Numbered from the stretch's first letter, positions 16,445-25,263 are shown. The stretch is DNA of 39,969 bases from Pseudobacillus lumedeiriae (GCF_044891285.1 NZ_JAUIYO010000021.1:1-39969); one strand, 5' to 3'. Translations and numbers: made by a program. Notes: generated by a model from the letters alone, not told the origin.

Positions 16445-17755
16445 TTGGATAAACTCTTTAAATGGAAAAATAAAAGAAAAGAAGAATCTTCTATTTCAGA
16501 ACATGTAACAACGCAAATGCCAATGATCGATTTGCATACACATCCAGAATTAAAAAAACAAATAGAGCTCATTGATTTAACCGAACAAGATTTAGCACTT
16601 ATTAAATCGTTTCAGCCTTTGGTCACTAAGAATATCGATGAAATTGTATCGGTCTTCTACAACAAGGTGCTAGCAGTCCCAGTTCTCCGTCAGATCATCG
16701 AAGAACGAAGCACAATTGACCGTCTGAAGCAAACACTTAGCACCTATATTATCGGAATGTTCAATGGGGAGATCAATGCACCTTCCATTGAAAAACGGGT
16801 CAAAGTCGCACAAATGCATTTTAAAATTGGCTTAGAACCAAAATGGTACATGGGTACATTTCAACAAGTGAAGGAAGTGATTATCCGTGTAGTCAATAAA
16901 GAACTTCCCTCCAACGATAGACAGGAACAAGCAATGATCTCGATTTCAAAATTAATTAACTTTGAAATGCAAATTGTCTTGGAAGAATATGAACAAGAAA
17001 ATGCTAAATTAAGAGACCAACAATATGAACAAGTGAAGTCGGAGCTAAAAAATAAAATTTCATATATTAGTGAAGGTCTTGCTGATCTAGCAGAAAAAAC
17101 GAGTGTATCTGTAGAACAGGTAGACTTACGAACGAGCGGGATAAGCGATAGCATTCATGCGAACGTAGAAAGCGTTAAACAAATTCAAGCGGATGCTGCT
17201 GAAGGACATGAAATGGTACAACAGCTAGAGTCTCATATGAAGTTCATCGCGGGGAGCACAGAACATATGGAAGAAATTATCGGCCAGCTTAAGTCCTCCT
17301 CAGACAAGATTACAGACATCATCGCCATGGTGAAACAAATCGCCGAACAAACAAACTTATTGGCGTTGAATGCCTCTATTGAAGCAGCCAGGGCTGGCAC
17401 GCACGGAAGCGGATTTGCCGTCGTTGCTCAAGAAGTCCGGAAACTCGCCCAACAATCCAAACATTCCGTCGAGCAAATTACGCAGCTTGTCTATGACTCT
17501 GCATCATTGACGAACCAGGCCGTGAATACAACTGTTGACGTCAAACACAAAGTAAACATGGGACTAGAAGATTCTGCGCAAACACAAAAGAAATTTCATC
17601 AGATTCTTATGTCTATCGAAAAAAACAATAGACACATGAATGGAGTAGAAGCAGATGTAACAGAACTAGCTCAAGTGATCAAATCCAGCAGCAGCGATAC
17701 GAGAAAAGTAGCAGAATCGGCTGAAAGCCTATATCAAACGGCCAGTAAACTTTAA
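16445..17755 (+). CDS. hemAT: Heme-based aerotaxis transducer HemAT (globin-coupled sensor)
   Basis: 436 aa; TTG start at 16445 behind GTGGGAGAG. Residues about 45-190 are a sensor globin: proximal heme ligand His125 in VAQMHFKIGLEPKWYMG and a distal Tyr72 in FYNKVL, corresponding to His123 and Tyr70 of Bacillus subtilis HemAT. A linker and coiled coil lead to a methyl-accepting signalling domain with the hairpin-tip signature IAEQTNLLALNASIEAARAG. There is no transmembrane segment, as expected for this soluble oxygen sensor, which passes O2 binding to CheA/CheW and controls swimming direction. The divergent neighbour is an EAL phosphodiesterase. An 18-bp terminator follows. Confidence 0.96.
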   Translation: MDKLFKWKNKRKEESSISEHVTTQMPMIDLHTHPELKKQIELIDLTEQDLALIKSFQPLVTKNIDEIVSVFYNKVLAVPVLRQIIEERSTIDRLKQTLSTYIIGMFNGEINAPSIEKRVKVAQMHFKIGLEPKWYMGTFQQVKEVIIRVVNKELPSNDRQEQAMISISKLINFEMQIVLEEYEQENAKLRDQQYEQVKSELKNKISYISEGLADLAEKTSVSVEQVDLRTSGISDSIHANVESVKQIQADAAEGHEMVQQLESHMKFIAGSTEHMEEIIGQLKSSSDKITDIIAMVKQIAEQTNLLALNASIEAARAGTHGSGFAVVAQEVRKLAQQSKHSVEQITQLVYDSASLTNQAVNTTVDVKHKVNMGLEDSAQTQKKFHQILMSIEKNNRHMNGVEADVTELAQVIKSSSSDTRKVAESAESLYQTASKL

Positions 17756-17830
17756 ACATATGAGTACGTGTGTCTTCACTAAACGAACTATGGTTGGTAG
17801 TCTATTGAAATCACACTTTATTGTTCATAA

Positions 17831-17880
17831 AAGAGATAGTCCTTTAAGTGATTATATGCTTAAAGGACTATCTCTTTTGT
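17831..17880. terminator. Bidirectional terminator, perfect 18-bp stem
   Basis: 17831-17848 and 17859-17876 are exact reverse complements (AAGAGATAGTCC… / …GGACTATCTCTT) with a 10-nt loop and flanking T/A runs. It ends hemAT and the convergent heme monooxygenase gene. Confidence 0.9.
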
Positions 17881-18218
17881 TAAGCTTCCTGCCCAGCTGG
17901 CTTATGCTGAACTGCCACTTCAAACGTCGTTAATTCTGCGCTGAGGATTGGGCTCTCTTCTGGCTTTTGTTCCTCTTTCTTAGCATGAGCTTTTTGAGCG
18001 TATCTGCTTTCCCGCCACTTCTCAAAAAACGTGTGGTCTTCCCATGTTGTACACACTTGCAGTTCGTCATACTCTGGGCTGTTTTCTTTTTTCAACACTT
18101 CCATGAACACAAACCCTTCAAATGTATGAACGGATTTCGGTGTAGCAAAGCGAGGAAGTATTTCGTCTGCTTTTCCTTTTTTGATTCGAATGGTGTTCAC
18201 TGCTTTCATCATTGTCAT
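17880..18218 (-). CDS. IsdG/HmoA-like heme-degrading monooxygenase (ABM fold)
   Basis: 112 aa from the ATG at 18218, which has GGAGGGAACAAG directly upstream; an in-frame extension to 18353 has no ribosome site and unlike composition. The small ferredoxin-like ABM domain carries the heme-oxygenase triad: Asn near the start (KAVNTIRIKKG), Trp (TTWEDHTFF) and His (AQKAHAKK), placed as in IsdG. The tail ESPILSAELTTFEV also matches. Such enzymes open heme and release iron in the cytosol. Bacillus HmoA is the nearest remembered relative. It lies near HemAT and the Efe iron operon. No Fur box is evident upstream. Confidence 0.82.
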   Translation of the reverse strand: MTMMKAVNTIRIKKGKADEILPRFATPKSVHTFEGFVFMEVLKKENSPEYDELQVCTTWEDHTFFEKWRESRYAQKAHAKKEEQKPEESPILSAELTTFEVAVQHKPAGQEA

Positions 18219-18405
18219 CTTGTTCCCTCCTTCAATAATAAAAATGGAAAAAATCTTCTTTTTCATTTTACCACGGAATGAATACATATGCGTCCAGCGC
18301 TCCTCTTCAAACAACTTTTCAATACATTCTTCTTTGCTCACAATCACAAACACGGCCGCCTTGCATACATTGCATGTAGTGCTATATAAAAGGAGATGAA
18401 CATCA

Positions 18406-18831
18406 GTGGATTACAATGATTATTTTTATTATTACCCCTTTCCATTCGATGAAGAAGAGCTAGCATTCGAAAGCAGACAATTTCCGTTTTTCCCGCCAGG
18501 TCAGTCCCCGGGCTTCCCAGGAGGATCTGGACCTCCGGGACCACCGCCAGGATTTCCACAGGGCGGGCAGCAGCAAGGAGGACCGCCATCTTCCCCTCCT
18601 CCAGCATTTACACCACAGATGCAGCAAGCTTCCGCCTTTGCCGTTGATCCAGGGGCGATCAGAGGCTGTTTATTCCGCTACACATACGTTTGGCTTCAAA
18701 ACGGCCAAAGCTTCTGGTTCTATCCCGTCTTTGTAGGGAGAAATTCCGTATCCGGATGGCGTTGGAGGAACCGGCGCTGGGTTTACTATGGAACCGATTT
18801 ACGAAGAATCCGTTCATTCCAATGTTTTTAA
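18406..18831 (+). CDS. Pro/Gly/Gln-rich protein with aromatic-basic C-terminal domain
   Basis: 141 aa; GTG start at 18406 behind AAAGGAGATG. The earlier ATG at 18396 is out of frame and stops after seven codons. Three zones are visible: an acidic-aromatic head (DYNDYFYYYPFPFDEEEL), a low-complexity Pro-Gly-Gln tract (about 25-75), and a folded-looking tail of about 65 residues (CLFRYTYVWLQNGQSFWFYP, then GWRWRNRRWVYYG) with two cysteines. There is no signal peptide. I do not recognise a family. The composition recalls spore coat or surface proteins. A possible promoter, TTGCAT-N16-TATATA, sits just upstream. Confidence 0.75.
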   Translation: MDYNDYFYYYPFPFDEEELAFESRQFPFFPPGQSPGFPGGSGPPGPPPGFPQGGQQQGGPPSSPPPAFTPQMQQASAFAVDPGAIRGCLFRYTYVWLQNGQSFWFYPVFVGRNSVSGWRWRNRRWVYYGTDLRRIRSFQCF

Positions 18832-18852
18832 TGTTCCTTCATCTACACCCTA

Positions 18853-18867
18853 ATCATGCTTAGCATG
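18853..18867 (+). other. Small perfect hairpin after the Pro/Gly-rich gene
   Basis: TCATGCT and AGCATGA are complementary around a single T, about 22 nt after the stop codon. Only ATAAAAA follows, so terminator activity is uncertain. Confidence 0.4.
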
Positions 18868-18888
18868 AATAAAAATCAGCAGCCAATT

Positions 18889-18934
18889 TTCTCATTTAGA
18901 AAAGGGGGGGCATGCCCCCTTTTCTAAATGAGAA
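18889..18934. repeat. Perfect 20-bp inverted repeat with GC tip
   Basis: 18889-18908 and 18915-18934 are exact reverse complements (TTCTCATTTAG… ending GGGGG; CCCCC… ending GAGAA) around the loop GGCATG. There is no T-run on either side. It may be a transcription barrier or a processed mRNA hairpin between the two genes. Confidence 0.75.
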
Positions 18935-19027
18935 CTCTTAACTCCTATTATTAAATTAGACGCATTATCAAACTATGAAATATATGATAAACTTCAATTA
19001 TCCAGATTTGTAAATAGGAGGTAAAGT

Positions 19028-19618
19028 ATGATGTTTAAAAAACTACTTATCGGGACATTCGTTTTCTTTTTCATGTTTAGCGGCTTTGAAATACAGCAAG
19101 CCCACGCTGCCAAAGTAAAGGGGTTTGATTTTAAACCAGGAGATATTTTAGTTACCTCAAGCACACAAGGGGGCAGCGGGGTAACTGGACATGCCGGAAT
19201 TGTGTTACCGGATGGAAAAAACATTGCACACATAAGAACAAAAGGCGCAACAGCGACATCAATCAGCATTTCAGAATGGATCAATACAGCTTACCCTAAA
19301 ACAGTAGTGGTTAGAGGAAACTCGACTACTAATGCAAAGAAAGCAGCAAAGTATGCTTTAGATTATTGGGTTGAAGGTAAAGGTAAAAATACTTCTTATC
19401 GAATCACAAGCAATCCAAAAGACCAAAGTTATGTTTACTGCTCAGAGCTAGTATGGCAATCCTATTATTATGGGGCTGGTTTTGCTTACAAAGTACCTGC
19501 TGCTAATATATTTGGTTCAAAAATCCCTGAAATTATCCATCCATATAATTTCTCAACAAGCATGCCGCAAAAACTGAATAAATTTAGCACAGTAAAGTCA
19601 TTTAATGGCGGGCTGTAA
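19028..19618 (+). CDS. Secreted YiiX/YebB-like (permuted NlpC/P60) hydrolase
   Basis: 196 aa; AGGAGGTAAAGT directly precedes the ATG pair at 19028/19031. A signal peptide ends near residue 28 (QQAHAA). The mature domain has the circularly permuted papain-like arrangement: FKPGDILVT, catalytic His in GHAGIVL, and Cys in YVYCSELVWQSYY, separated by about 90 residues, as in the YiiX/YebB group. These are amidases or peptidases thought to act on peptidoglycan peptides or lipid-like amides outside the cell. Substrate unknown. It stands alone and is closed by a terminator at 19656-19685. Confidence 0.82.
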   Translation: MMFKKLLIGTFVFFFMFSGFEIQQAHAAKVKGFDFKPGDILVTSSTQGGSGVTGHAGIVLPDGKNIAHIRTKGATATSISISEWINTAYPKTVVVRGNSTTNAKKAAKYALDYWVEGKGKNTSYRITSNPKDQSYVYCSELVWQSYYYGAGFAYKVPAANIFGSKIPEIIHPYNFSTSMPQKLNKFSTVKSFNGGL

Positions 19619-19655
19619 GCCTATAAAGCTATCGCAGTCATGAATTTACATATTA

Positions 19656-19685
19656 AAAAGGAGAAGTGCTGTCACTTCTCCTTTT
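19656..19685. terminator. Bidirectional terminator between the YiiX-like gene and efeU
   Basis: AAAAGGAGAAGTG pairs with CACTTCTCCTTTT around a CTGT loop, a perfect 13-bp stem with A/T runs at both ends. Confidence 0.9.
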
Positions 19686-19691
19686 ATATCG

Positions 19692-21410
19692 TTACTTCCC
19701 TTTTTTCTCAATCCGTATGGCGGTAACCAAAATAATGATGACAAGAATGACCTGCGGAATCACTGTTTCCCACGTTGGATAAAAACCGAGCCAGCCCATC
19801 AGCGGCAGCGGTTGAATTTGTGTTGTACTAACCTGGTTGGTGATCTGAAGCGCATGAATACTTACACCAAGTATTTTAAACGCTAAAAAGTAAATCAATA
19901 TCGTTGCGGCTTTGAAAAACGGGCCGATAGCGATTTTCGTACTGTAGCGCAGGAACAGCAAGGCGAACGCCGCCAAAATCACTACCGCTATGGCAATACC
20001 GGCGAGCAGTTTTCCTGTGCTGATCGAAGGAGCCATTCCCATGTAGAAAATAATCGTTTCTGCCCCTTCTCTAAAAATCGATAGAAAGCTAACGAATGCC
20101 ATCGAGACAATGCTTCCTGTTGAAAGCGCCATACCCATTTGTTTCTGAATGTATTGGTTCCATGCTTTCATATTGGACTTTTGGTGCAGCCACACTCCGA
20201 CACCAATCATCATGACGACGGCAACGATCCCTGTCACCCCTTCAATGACCTCCCGATTGGCACCCGCTGCCGCCGCCGAAAACGTCATATTAATAAAGGC
20301 AGCAGCAGCGATACTCATTATGATCCCGGCGAAAGCACCGAGCCAAATCCACTTTTGCTGATCAGAAGCATTTGCTTTTCGTAAAAAGGCAATGAGTGCT
20401 GTGACAATAAGCAGCGCCTCTAATCCTTCACGAAGCATAATTAATGCAGCATCCCATATCGTGTAGCTTGTTTTTTCCTGCAGCAGTTCAATCGACTGCT
20501 TATATTGCTTTATTTTCTTCTGCTGTTCTTTCACATCGGTCCCTGAAGAAAGCTTGCCGGCAATGACTGGAATGTTACTTTCTAACTCCGTATACAAACT
20601 TCCATTTCTCGTCCGTACGTCCCCTTCAACAGACGGCCACACCGTTAAAAACTCCTGCAAAAACGGAACGGCTGCTTTCGGCTGCTGATCCTCAACCGCC
20701 CCATCTGCTTTTTCCAACAAATCAATTAACGTCTGCAAGGAATAGTTTTTGTTTTCAACTTTCAATTCTTTGCCGGAAACAAATTCTTGGACAGCGTCCG
20801 CGAGCGTGTCATAGATCGTTCGGATTTGGGTGAAGTCTTTATCTTCCTGCATTAATGCCATTCTCAGAAAACCTGTTTGTGTCTCGATTTTCCCGTAGTA
20901 TGCAATACTTTGCTCACGGACGATGCCTTCTTTTCGAGTCCACATCGTCTGAAACTTTTGATACTGAGCGTATGCTTCCTCTGCATTTTCCTCTTCAATA
21001 GCAGCTTTTAAATTTGTCAAAATTGGTGTGAATGCCGCTTTGACTTCTTGACGCTGAGCTTCTTCATCAACTGGATTTTGTTCTTTTTCAAAAGCAACGA
21101 GCGCATGTGATACGTCAGATAGAGCGGCGAGCATCGGCTCTTGCTGCTGTTTGCCTAACGCTCTATTCATCTTAGCAATCGCCTGCTCTACATGTTTCGC
21201 TTCTTTGCTGTCTGTCTGATCCACTTGCTCCCAGTCTTGATGTAACTGAGCTGCCAATGCTTTTACTGCTTCCCAGTCGCCGGCTTTCGTTTTCATCATT
21301 GCATCACCGACTGAAATAAACAGCTCCCCGTAATCTTCTTCCGCCTGCACGAGCTGCATCGGGGAGAGGATATACAGCATTAACAAGAAAAGAATACCTA
21401 GTTTTTTCAT
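19692..21410 (-). CDS. efeU: Iron permease EfeU (FTR1 family) with N-terminal extracellular domain
   Basis: 572 aa. Signal peptide or first helix (MKKLGILFLLMLYILSPMQL), then a charged helical extracellular region (about 25-320), then the FTR1 core with seven membrane segments. Both iron-binding RExxE motifs are present: LREGLEALLIV and FREGAETIIFY. EfeU imports iron across the membrane, fed by EfeO and the peroxidase EfeB. It is the last gene of the operon, 12 bp after efeB. The long N-terminal domain makes it longer than I recall for the Bacillus subtilis protein. Confidence 0.93.
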   Translation of the reverse strand: MKKLGILFLLMLYILSPMQLVQAEEDYGELFISVGDAMMKTKAGDWEAVKALAAQLHQDWEQVDQTDSKEAKHVEQAIAKMNRALGKQQQEPMLAALSDVSHALVAFEKEQNPVDEEAQRQEVKAAFTPILTNLKAAIEEENAEEAYAQYQKFQTMWTRKEGIVREQSIAYYGKIETQTGFLRMALMQEDKDFTQIRTIYDTLADAVQEFVSGKELKVENKNYSLQTLIDLLEKADGAVEDQQPKAAVPFLQEFLTVWPSVEGDVRTRNGSLYTELESNIPVIAGKLSSGTDVKEQQKKIKQYKQSIELLQEKTSYTIWDAALIMLREGLEALLIVTALIAFLRKANASDQQKWIWLGAFAGIIMSIAAAAFINMTFSAAAAGANREVIEGVTGIVAVVMMIGVGVWLHQKSNMKAWNQYIQKQMGMALSTGSIVSMAFVSFLSIFREGAETIIFYMGMAPSISTGKLLAGIAIAVVILAAFALLFLRYSTKIAIGPFFKAATILIYFLAFKILGVSIHALQITNQVSTTQIQPLPLMGWLGFYPTWETVIPQVILVIIILVTAIRIEKKGK

Positions 21411-21422
21411 CGAATCCTCCCC

Positions 21423-22694
21423 TTATCCAAACAACTCGGCTCCGAGATAGCTGCCTTTTTTTACTCCTGGAAAACAAGCAAACAAAGCGCTGCCGCGGTG
21501 CGTAATATATTCATTCAATTTATCCACCCGTCCGAAGCTATTTTGAATGTTAATAAACTGTTTCGGATGTTTTTGGAACGAGATAAACAGCAGCCCCGCA
21601 TCAAAAGCGCCCGTGTTCGGATGAATACCGTCTGAATAAGAAAAGGAGCGCCGCAAAATCCGGTCTTTCACTTGCTTCGCTAAATAGACATGCGAGTTCT
21701 CTGGAATGACTCGCTTGCCATTTTCCGTTCGGTCAATCCCCATTTCATCATGTTCATTCGTTTTTCCGAGTGGAGCGCCCGTATCACGGTGCCGGCCAAA
21801 TGTCTCCTCCTGTGCACTTAAAGCCGTACGATCCCACGTTTCAATATGCATTTGAACGCGTCGGGCGACTAAATAAGTGCCGCCCGTCATCCAGCCTGTT
21901 GATTCACCCGGCTGCACCCAAACGACCTCATCCATCTCTTTTCGATTATCCACATTGGGATTGCCTGTGCCGTCTTTAAAAGCAAAAAGGTTGCGCGGTG
22001 TTAACTTTTTCTTATTTTTCACTTGATAAGAATTGAATCCCGTTTGCGACCAGCGCATCGTTACTTTTCCCCGTGCTGCACGAATAAGGTTGCGTACGGC
22101 ATGAAAAGCTACTTGCGGATCATCTGCGCATGCTTGAATACATATATCGCCGCCAACATAGTGCGGGTCCAGCTGATCTTTCGGAAAATGAGGAAGGTCC
22201 TTCAACTCTTTTGGCTTCATATGCTGCAGTCCAAGTTCCTCTTTGTCAAACAAACTCGGCCCCACGCCAAACGTCAGTGTCAGATGAGAAGCATCGAGTC
22301 CTGCGGCTTCCCCTGTATCCGCCGTTGGAAGCAGCTTGTTCGCTGTATAAGGCTCGACTAATTGGCCGTTCATTAATTGAACACTATAAGTCGTCCATAG
22401 TTGAAACATCTCTTTTAACTCTTTTTTCGATGATGCTGTACAATTCAGAGAAACAAAGTACACGTGTTCCGGATCTTTCGTTAAAATGCCAGATTGATGC
22501 TTATCATAAAATTTAATTTTATTGACGGCCGCTTGATCATCATCAACAAATGGATTTGCTCCGAAAGCCGTCAACGCGCCTGTCAAACCAGAAGCACCGA
22601 GGATCACCCCAGCCCCTCCAATCCCAGCCATCTTTAACACATCACGACGAGAGACTTCTTTTTGTAAAATAGATTTTTCTTCTGAGCTGCTCAT
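21423..22694 (-). CDS. efeB: Dye-decolorizing heme peroxidase EfeB, Tat-exported
   Basis: About 423 aa from the ATG at 22694, preceded by GTGGAG at 8 nt; a GTG at 22703 overlapping the efeO stop is possible. The N terminus has a twin-arginine signal (VSRRDVLKMAGIGGAG) followed by a hydrophobic stretch and AFGA. The DyP core shows the GxxDG-type motif FKDGTGNPNV with distal Asp, proximal heme His in FGRHRDTGAPLG, and distal Arg in ILRRSFSYSDG. EfeB is a heme peroxidase exported folded through the Tat pathway; it oxidises ferrous iron for EfeU or deferrochelates heme. It is coupled to efeO. Confidence 0.95.
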   Translation of the reverse strand: MSSSEEKSILQKEVSRRDVLKMAGIGGAGVILGASGLTGALTAFGANPFVDDDQAAVNKIKFYDKHQSGILTKDPEHVYFVSLNCTASSKKELKEMFQLWTTYSVQLMNGQLVEPYTANKLLPTADTGEAAGLDASHLTLTFGVGPSLFDKEELGLQHMKPKELKDLPHFPKDQLDPHYVGGDICIQACADDPQVAFHAVRNLIRAARGKVTMRWSQTGFNSYQVKNKKKLTPRNLFAFKDGTGNPNVDNRKEMDEVVWVQPGESTGWMTGGTYLVARRVQMHIETWDRTALSAQEETFGRHRDTGAPLGKTNEHDEMGIDRTENGKRVIPENSHVYLAKQVKDRILRRSFSYSDGIHPNTGAFDAGLLFISFQKHPKQFINIQNSFGRVDKLNEYITHRGSALFACFPGVKKGSYLGAELFG

Positions 22695-22699
22695 TGATC

Positions 22700-23563
22700 T
22701 CACTCCACAACGATGGCCATTTGGCTTAAAGGTTCCCCTAGATGGTCGACTGCTTCTGACAAGGCTTTCGTATCTTCTTTCGTCAACGTTTCATAAGAGA
22801 CGTATCCGCCTTTGCCATCTTCATATTTTGCTAATAAATCATTCAACGACGCAAAGTTTTCCTCTAACGTTTTCACAAGAGCAGCATCTTTCTCTTGTAA
22901 TTTCGGTTTGAAAATCTCGAAAATTCTCTCTGCTCCTTCTACATTCGCTTTAAAATCGTATAGGTCTGTATGTGAGTAAATTTCCTCTTCACCTGTGATC
23001 TTTGATGTGGATACTTCGTTCAATAAATCCACCGCTCCTGTAATCATTAAGTCAGGTGTCACTTCCACTGTTTCCACTTTCGCGCGAAGCTCTTTCACAT
23101 CTTTCAACAGCTGATCAGCGATTGCTTCATATCCTTTTGTCGTTCCTTCCACCCAAAGACCTTGCTCAATTTTGTGGTAGCCGGACCATTCTTCCTCGCC
23201 TTGTCCTTCTTCTTGAATATCCGCTAAACGCGCATCAATGCGGGGATCCAGATCACCAAAGCTTTCTGCGATTGGCTCTGAGCGTTCAAAGTACATCCGT
23301 GCAGGCGCATACAATTCTTTCGCCTTTTCCACGTCGCCCGCTTTGACTGCCCCTACAAATCCTTCTGTAGCAATCACAAATTGATCCAGCTGGTCTAAAG
23401 AAAACTCTTTATATGCCTGCATTTCTTTATCTAGTGAACTAGCCTGTTCTGTCATTTGGCTAACCTCTTTGCTCTCCTCATCCTTCTGTGCCGTCTCTCC
23501 GCATCCCGCTAAAAGACTACCTGATAACAATAAAAACCCCGTTGCTTTCATGACTTTATTCAT
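22700..23563 (-). CDS. efeO: Iron-uptake lipoprotein EfeO (M75/imelysin family)
   Basis: 287 aa with a lipoprotein signal peptide (lipobox LAGC). The mature domain is the helical EfeO/imelysin fold with the M75 metal-binding HxxE motif in GYHKIEQGLW and IDARLADIQEE nearby. No cupredoxin domain is present, as in other Gram-positive EfeO proteins. It captures iron outside the cell for EfeU. It is the first gene of the operon, its stop overlapping the efeB start, and has a Fur box 50-60 bp upstream. Gene order here is O-B-U, whereas Bacillus subtilis has U-O-B. Confidence 0.94.
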   Translation of the reverse strand: MNKVMKATGFLLLSGSLLAGCGETAQKDEESKEVSQMTEQASSLDKEMQAYKEFSLDQLDQFVIATEGFVGAVKAGDVEKAKELYAPARMYFERSEPIAESFGDLDPRIDARLADIQEEGQGEEEWSGYHKIEQGLWVEGTTKGYEAIADQLLKDVKELRAKVETVEVTPDLMITGAVDLLNEVSTSKITGEEEIYSHTDLYDFKANVEGAERIFEIFKPKLQEKDAALVKTLEENFASLNDLLAKYEDGKGGYVSYETLTKEDTKALSEAVDHLGEPLSQMAIVVE

Positions 23564-23610
23564 TAGTTGAAACCCCTGACGTTATAATTTTTTATTCTAT
23601 CAATTATTAA

Positions 23611-23625
23611 CGATAATCATTGTCA
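23611..23625 (-). promoter_or_regulatory. Fur box upstream of efeO
   Basis: Minus-strand TGACAATGATTATCG matches the Bacillus 7-1-7 Fur box TGATAATNATTATCA at 12 of the 14 defined positions. TTGACA-like -35 boxes overlap it, so iron-dependent repression of the efe operon is expected. The rest of the 23564-23900 gap is AT-rich leader for the SLH-CAP gene (TTGAAA near 23722, TATTCT-like -10 sequence near 23755) and holds no gene. Confidence 0.8.
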
Positions 23626-23900
23626 ATTACCTTGTCAATACCTTTTTTTACCTTTATTTGTCCGATTTCTCTCCTGGAAAATAGACACTGAAGTTGGATC
23701 ATCTAAAAAGGAAGAATCCCTTGAAAAGATCCTCATTTCCGACTAAATATGTTATTCTATTTCTGGAATAAAGTGGTTCACAAGATCCCATTCTACGTAT
23801 CTACTAAAATAGATCCTTCTCAGTTCTTGAAGTTTATAACGGGGACGGTCTTGCAGAAACTCAAAAGCAGCTTCCTAAGAAAAAGAAATGAGGTTTTAAG

Positions 23901-24920
23901 ATGAAAAGAATACTAGCATGTACGGCGCTGATAAGTGGTTTGCTATGGAGCGGACAAGCAGAAGCAGCCGCCTTTCCGGATGTACATCCGAATGAAAAAG
24001 CTTATGAGGCAGTAGAAGAAATGGCTTTACGTCAATTGATTTCAGGGTTTCTTGATGGCTCCTTCCGCCAAAATGAGCCGGTAACACGTGCACAAAGCGC
24101 TATTTTTATCGGAAGAGTACATGGAATAGAAGGATACAAAGAAGCAGAATTGCCATTTACCGATGTGGCTCCCCACCAGGCAGCCTTTCCGTACATTGCC
24201 TACTACACTCACAATGGCGTCTTTGAGCCTGGACAGCGATTTTATCCCGATACGAAGCTGACACGCGCAGAAATGGCGCGCACGGTTGTAAAGGCGCTAT
24301 CTCTTCATGGAAAACCAGCTTCCTCATTTTCGGACGTGCCGGATTCCCATCCAGACGCTTCCTATATTAATGCACTCGCAGCAAACGGCTTAACATCGGG
24401 AGTAGGCAACAATAAATATAATCCGGACGGCCTTGTAACACGCGGCCAAATGGCGATTTTTATGCTGAATATTGATAATTTCATTGGCCCTGATCAAGAC
24501 CCTGAACCGGAATACAAACCTATTTATTCGATTGATCCAAACTTCGCTGTGAACAGCACCGAATATGAAATTTGGAAGATCGTGAATCAAGAGCGGGCTA
24601 AACATGGGGCTGCTCCGCTTAAACTTGCTGTTGATGTCAGCTTTGTCGCCCGTACAAAATCAAAAGATATGCACGACAACGAGTACTTTAACCACACATC
24701 ACCGATATTCGGAAGCCCATATCAAATGATGAACAGCTTTGGCCTGACCTACACATGGGCTGGAGAAAATATTGCCGCTAATCAATGGGATGCTGAACAC
24801 GTCATGGAATCATGGATGAACAGCCCCGGGCACCGAAGCAACATTCTAAATCCATCGTATACTGAAATCGGCATCGGCGCCTATAACCGCTACTATACAC
24901 AGATGTTTCTTACGAGGTAA
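23901..24920 (+). CDS. Secreted protein with three SLH domains and a CAP (SCP/PR1) domain
   Basis: 339 aa. Signal peptide 1-23 (SGQAEAAA). Three SLH repeats (about 24-200: FPDVHPNEKAYEAVEEM, FTDVAPHQ, FSDVPDSHP, each with a TRAQ/TRAE/TRGQ motif), then a CAP domain (about 215-339) with the cavity residues His in YFNHTSPIFG, Glu in WAGENIA and His in SPGHRSNIL. SLH anchors the protein to the wall. Bacterial CAP domains (YkwD type) are secreted and of debated function, possibly lipid or peptidoglycan binding. Domain order SLH-CAP is the reverse of the GDSL-SLH protein at 7106. GAGG lies 7 nt before the ATG. Confidence 0.93.
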   Translation: MKRILACTALISGLLWSGQAEAAAFPDVHPNEKAYEAVEEMALRQLISGFLDGSFRQNEPVTRAQSAIFIGRVHGIEGYKEAELPFTDVAPHQAAFPYIAYYTHNGVFEPGQRFYPDTKLTRAEMARTVVKALSLHGKPASSFSDVPDSHPDASYINALAANGLTSGVGNNKYNPDGLVTRGQMAIFMLNIDNFIGPDQDPEPEYKPIYSIDPNFAVNSTEYEIWKIVNQERAKHGAAPLKLAVDVSFVARTKSKDMHDNEYFNHTSPIFGSPYQMMNSFGLTYTWAGENIAANQWDAEHVMESWMNSPGHRSNILNPSYTEIGIGAYNRYYTQMFLTR

Positions 24921-24993
24921 GTGAGTCCATTGGAAAGCACACCTATTTTTGCAGTGCCTTTTCATCAATAAAAGCGGAAAGAGGGGATACCAG

Positions 24994-25164
24994 ATGGTCA
25001 AGCTAAGAAGAAAAGAAAAAAGACGGATAAATAATGAACGTTATTCTATCGGTGATTTTTTTCTCGACCTTCTTCTTTGGGTTCCAGAACTGCTGCTTCT
25101 GCCTATTCGATTATTGTTTTTAGGAATCCGACTGATTGTTCGATGGATCGTGGATTTTTTTTAA
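24994..25164 (+). CDS. Small basic membrane protein
   Basis: 56 aa from the ATG at 24994, which has AGAGGGGAT just upstream; an in-frame ATG at 24949 lacks a site. A highly basic head (MVKLRRKEKRRINNE) precedes one or two hydrophobic helices (FFLDLLLWVPELLLLPI and LLFLGIRLIVRWIVDFF). I do not recognise it. It lies 73 bp after the SLH-CAP gene in the same direction and shares its terminator, so the two may be cotranscribed. Confidence 0.65.
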   Translation: MVKLRRKEKRRINNERYSIGDFFLDLLLWVPELLLLPIRLLFLGIRLIVRWIVDFF

Positions 25165-25263
25165 TCAAACGAACGACGAAAATGATTGCACACATTTTTT
25201 TCTTTCATTTGCGGCCGGATGATCTGCCTTTCTAGTCTCCCCCTGTCCATTTCCAGAAAAAGA

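Noticed and set aside
18219..18353. N-terminal extension of the heme monooxygenase
   Set aside because: No ribosome site at 18353, while GGAGGG precedes the ATG at 18218, which gives the family's normal N terminus.
22023..22516. Plus-strand frames of 112 and 128 codons inside efeB
   Set aside because: Antisense shadows of a well-supported gene, without ribosome sites.
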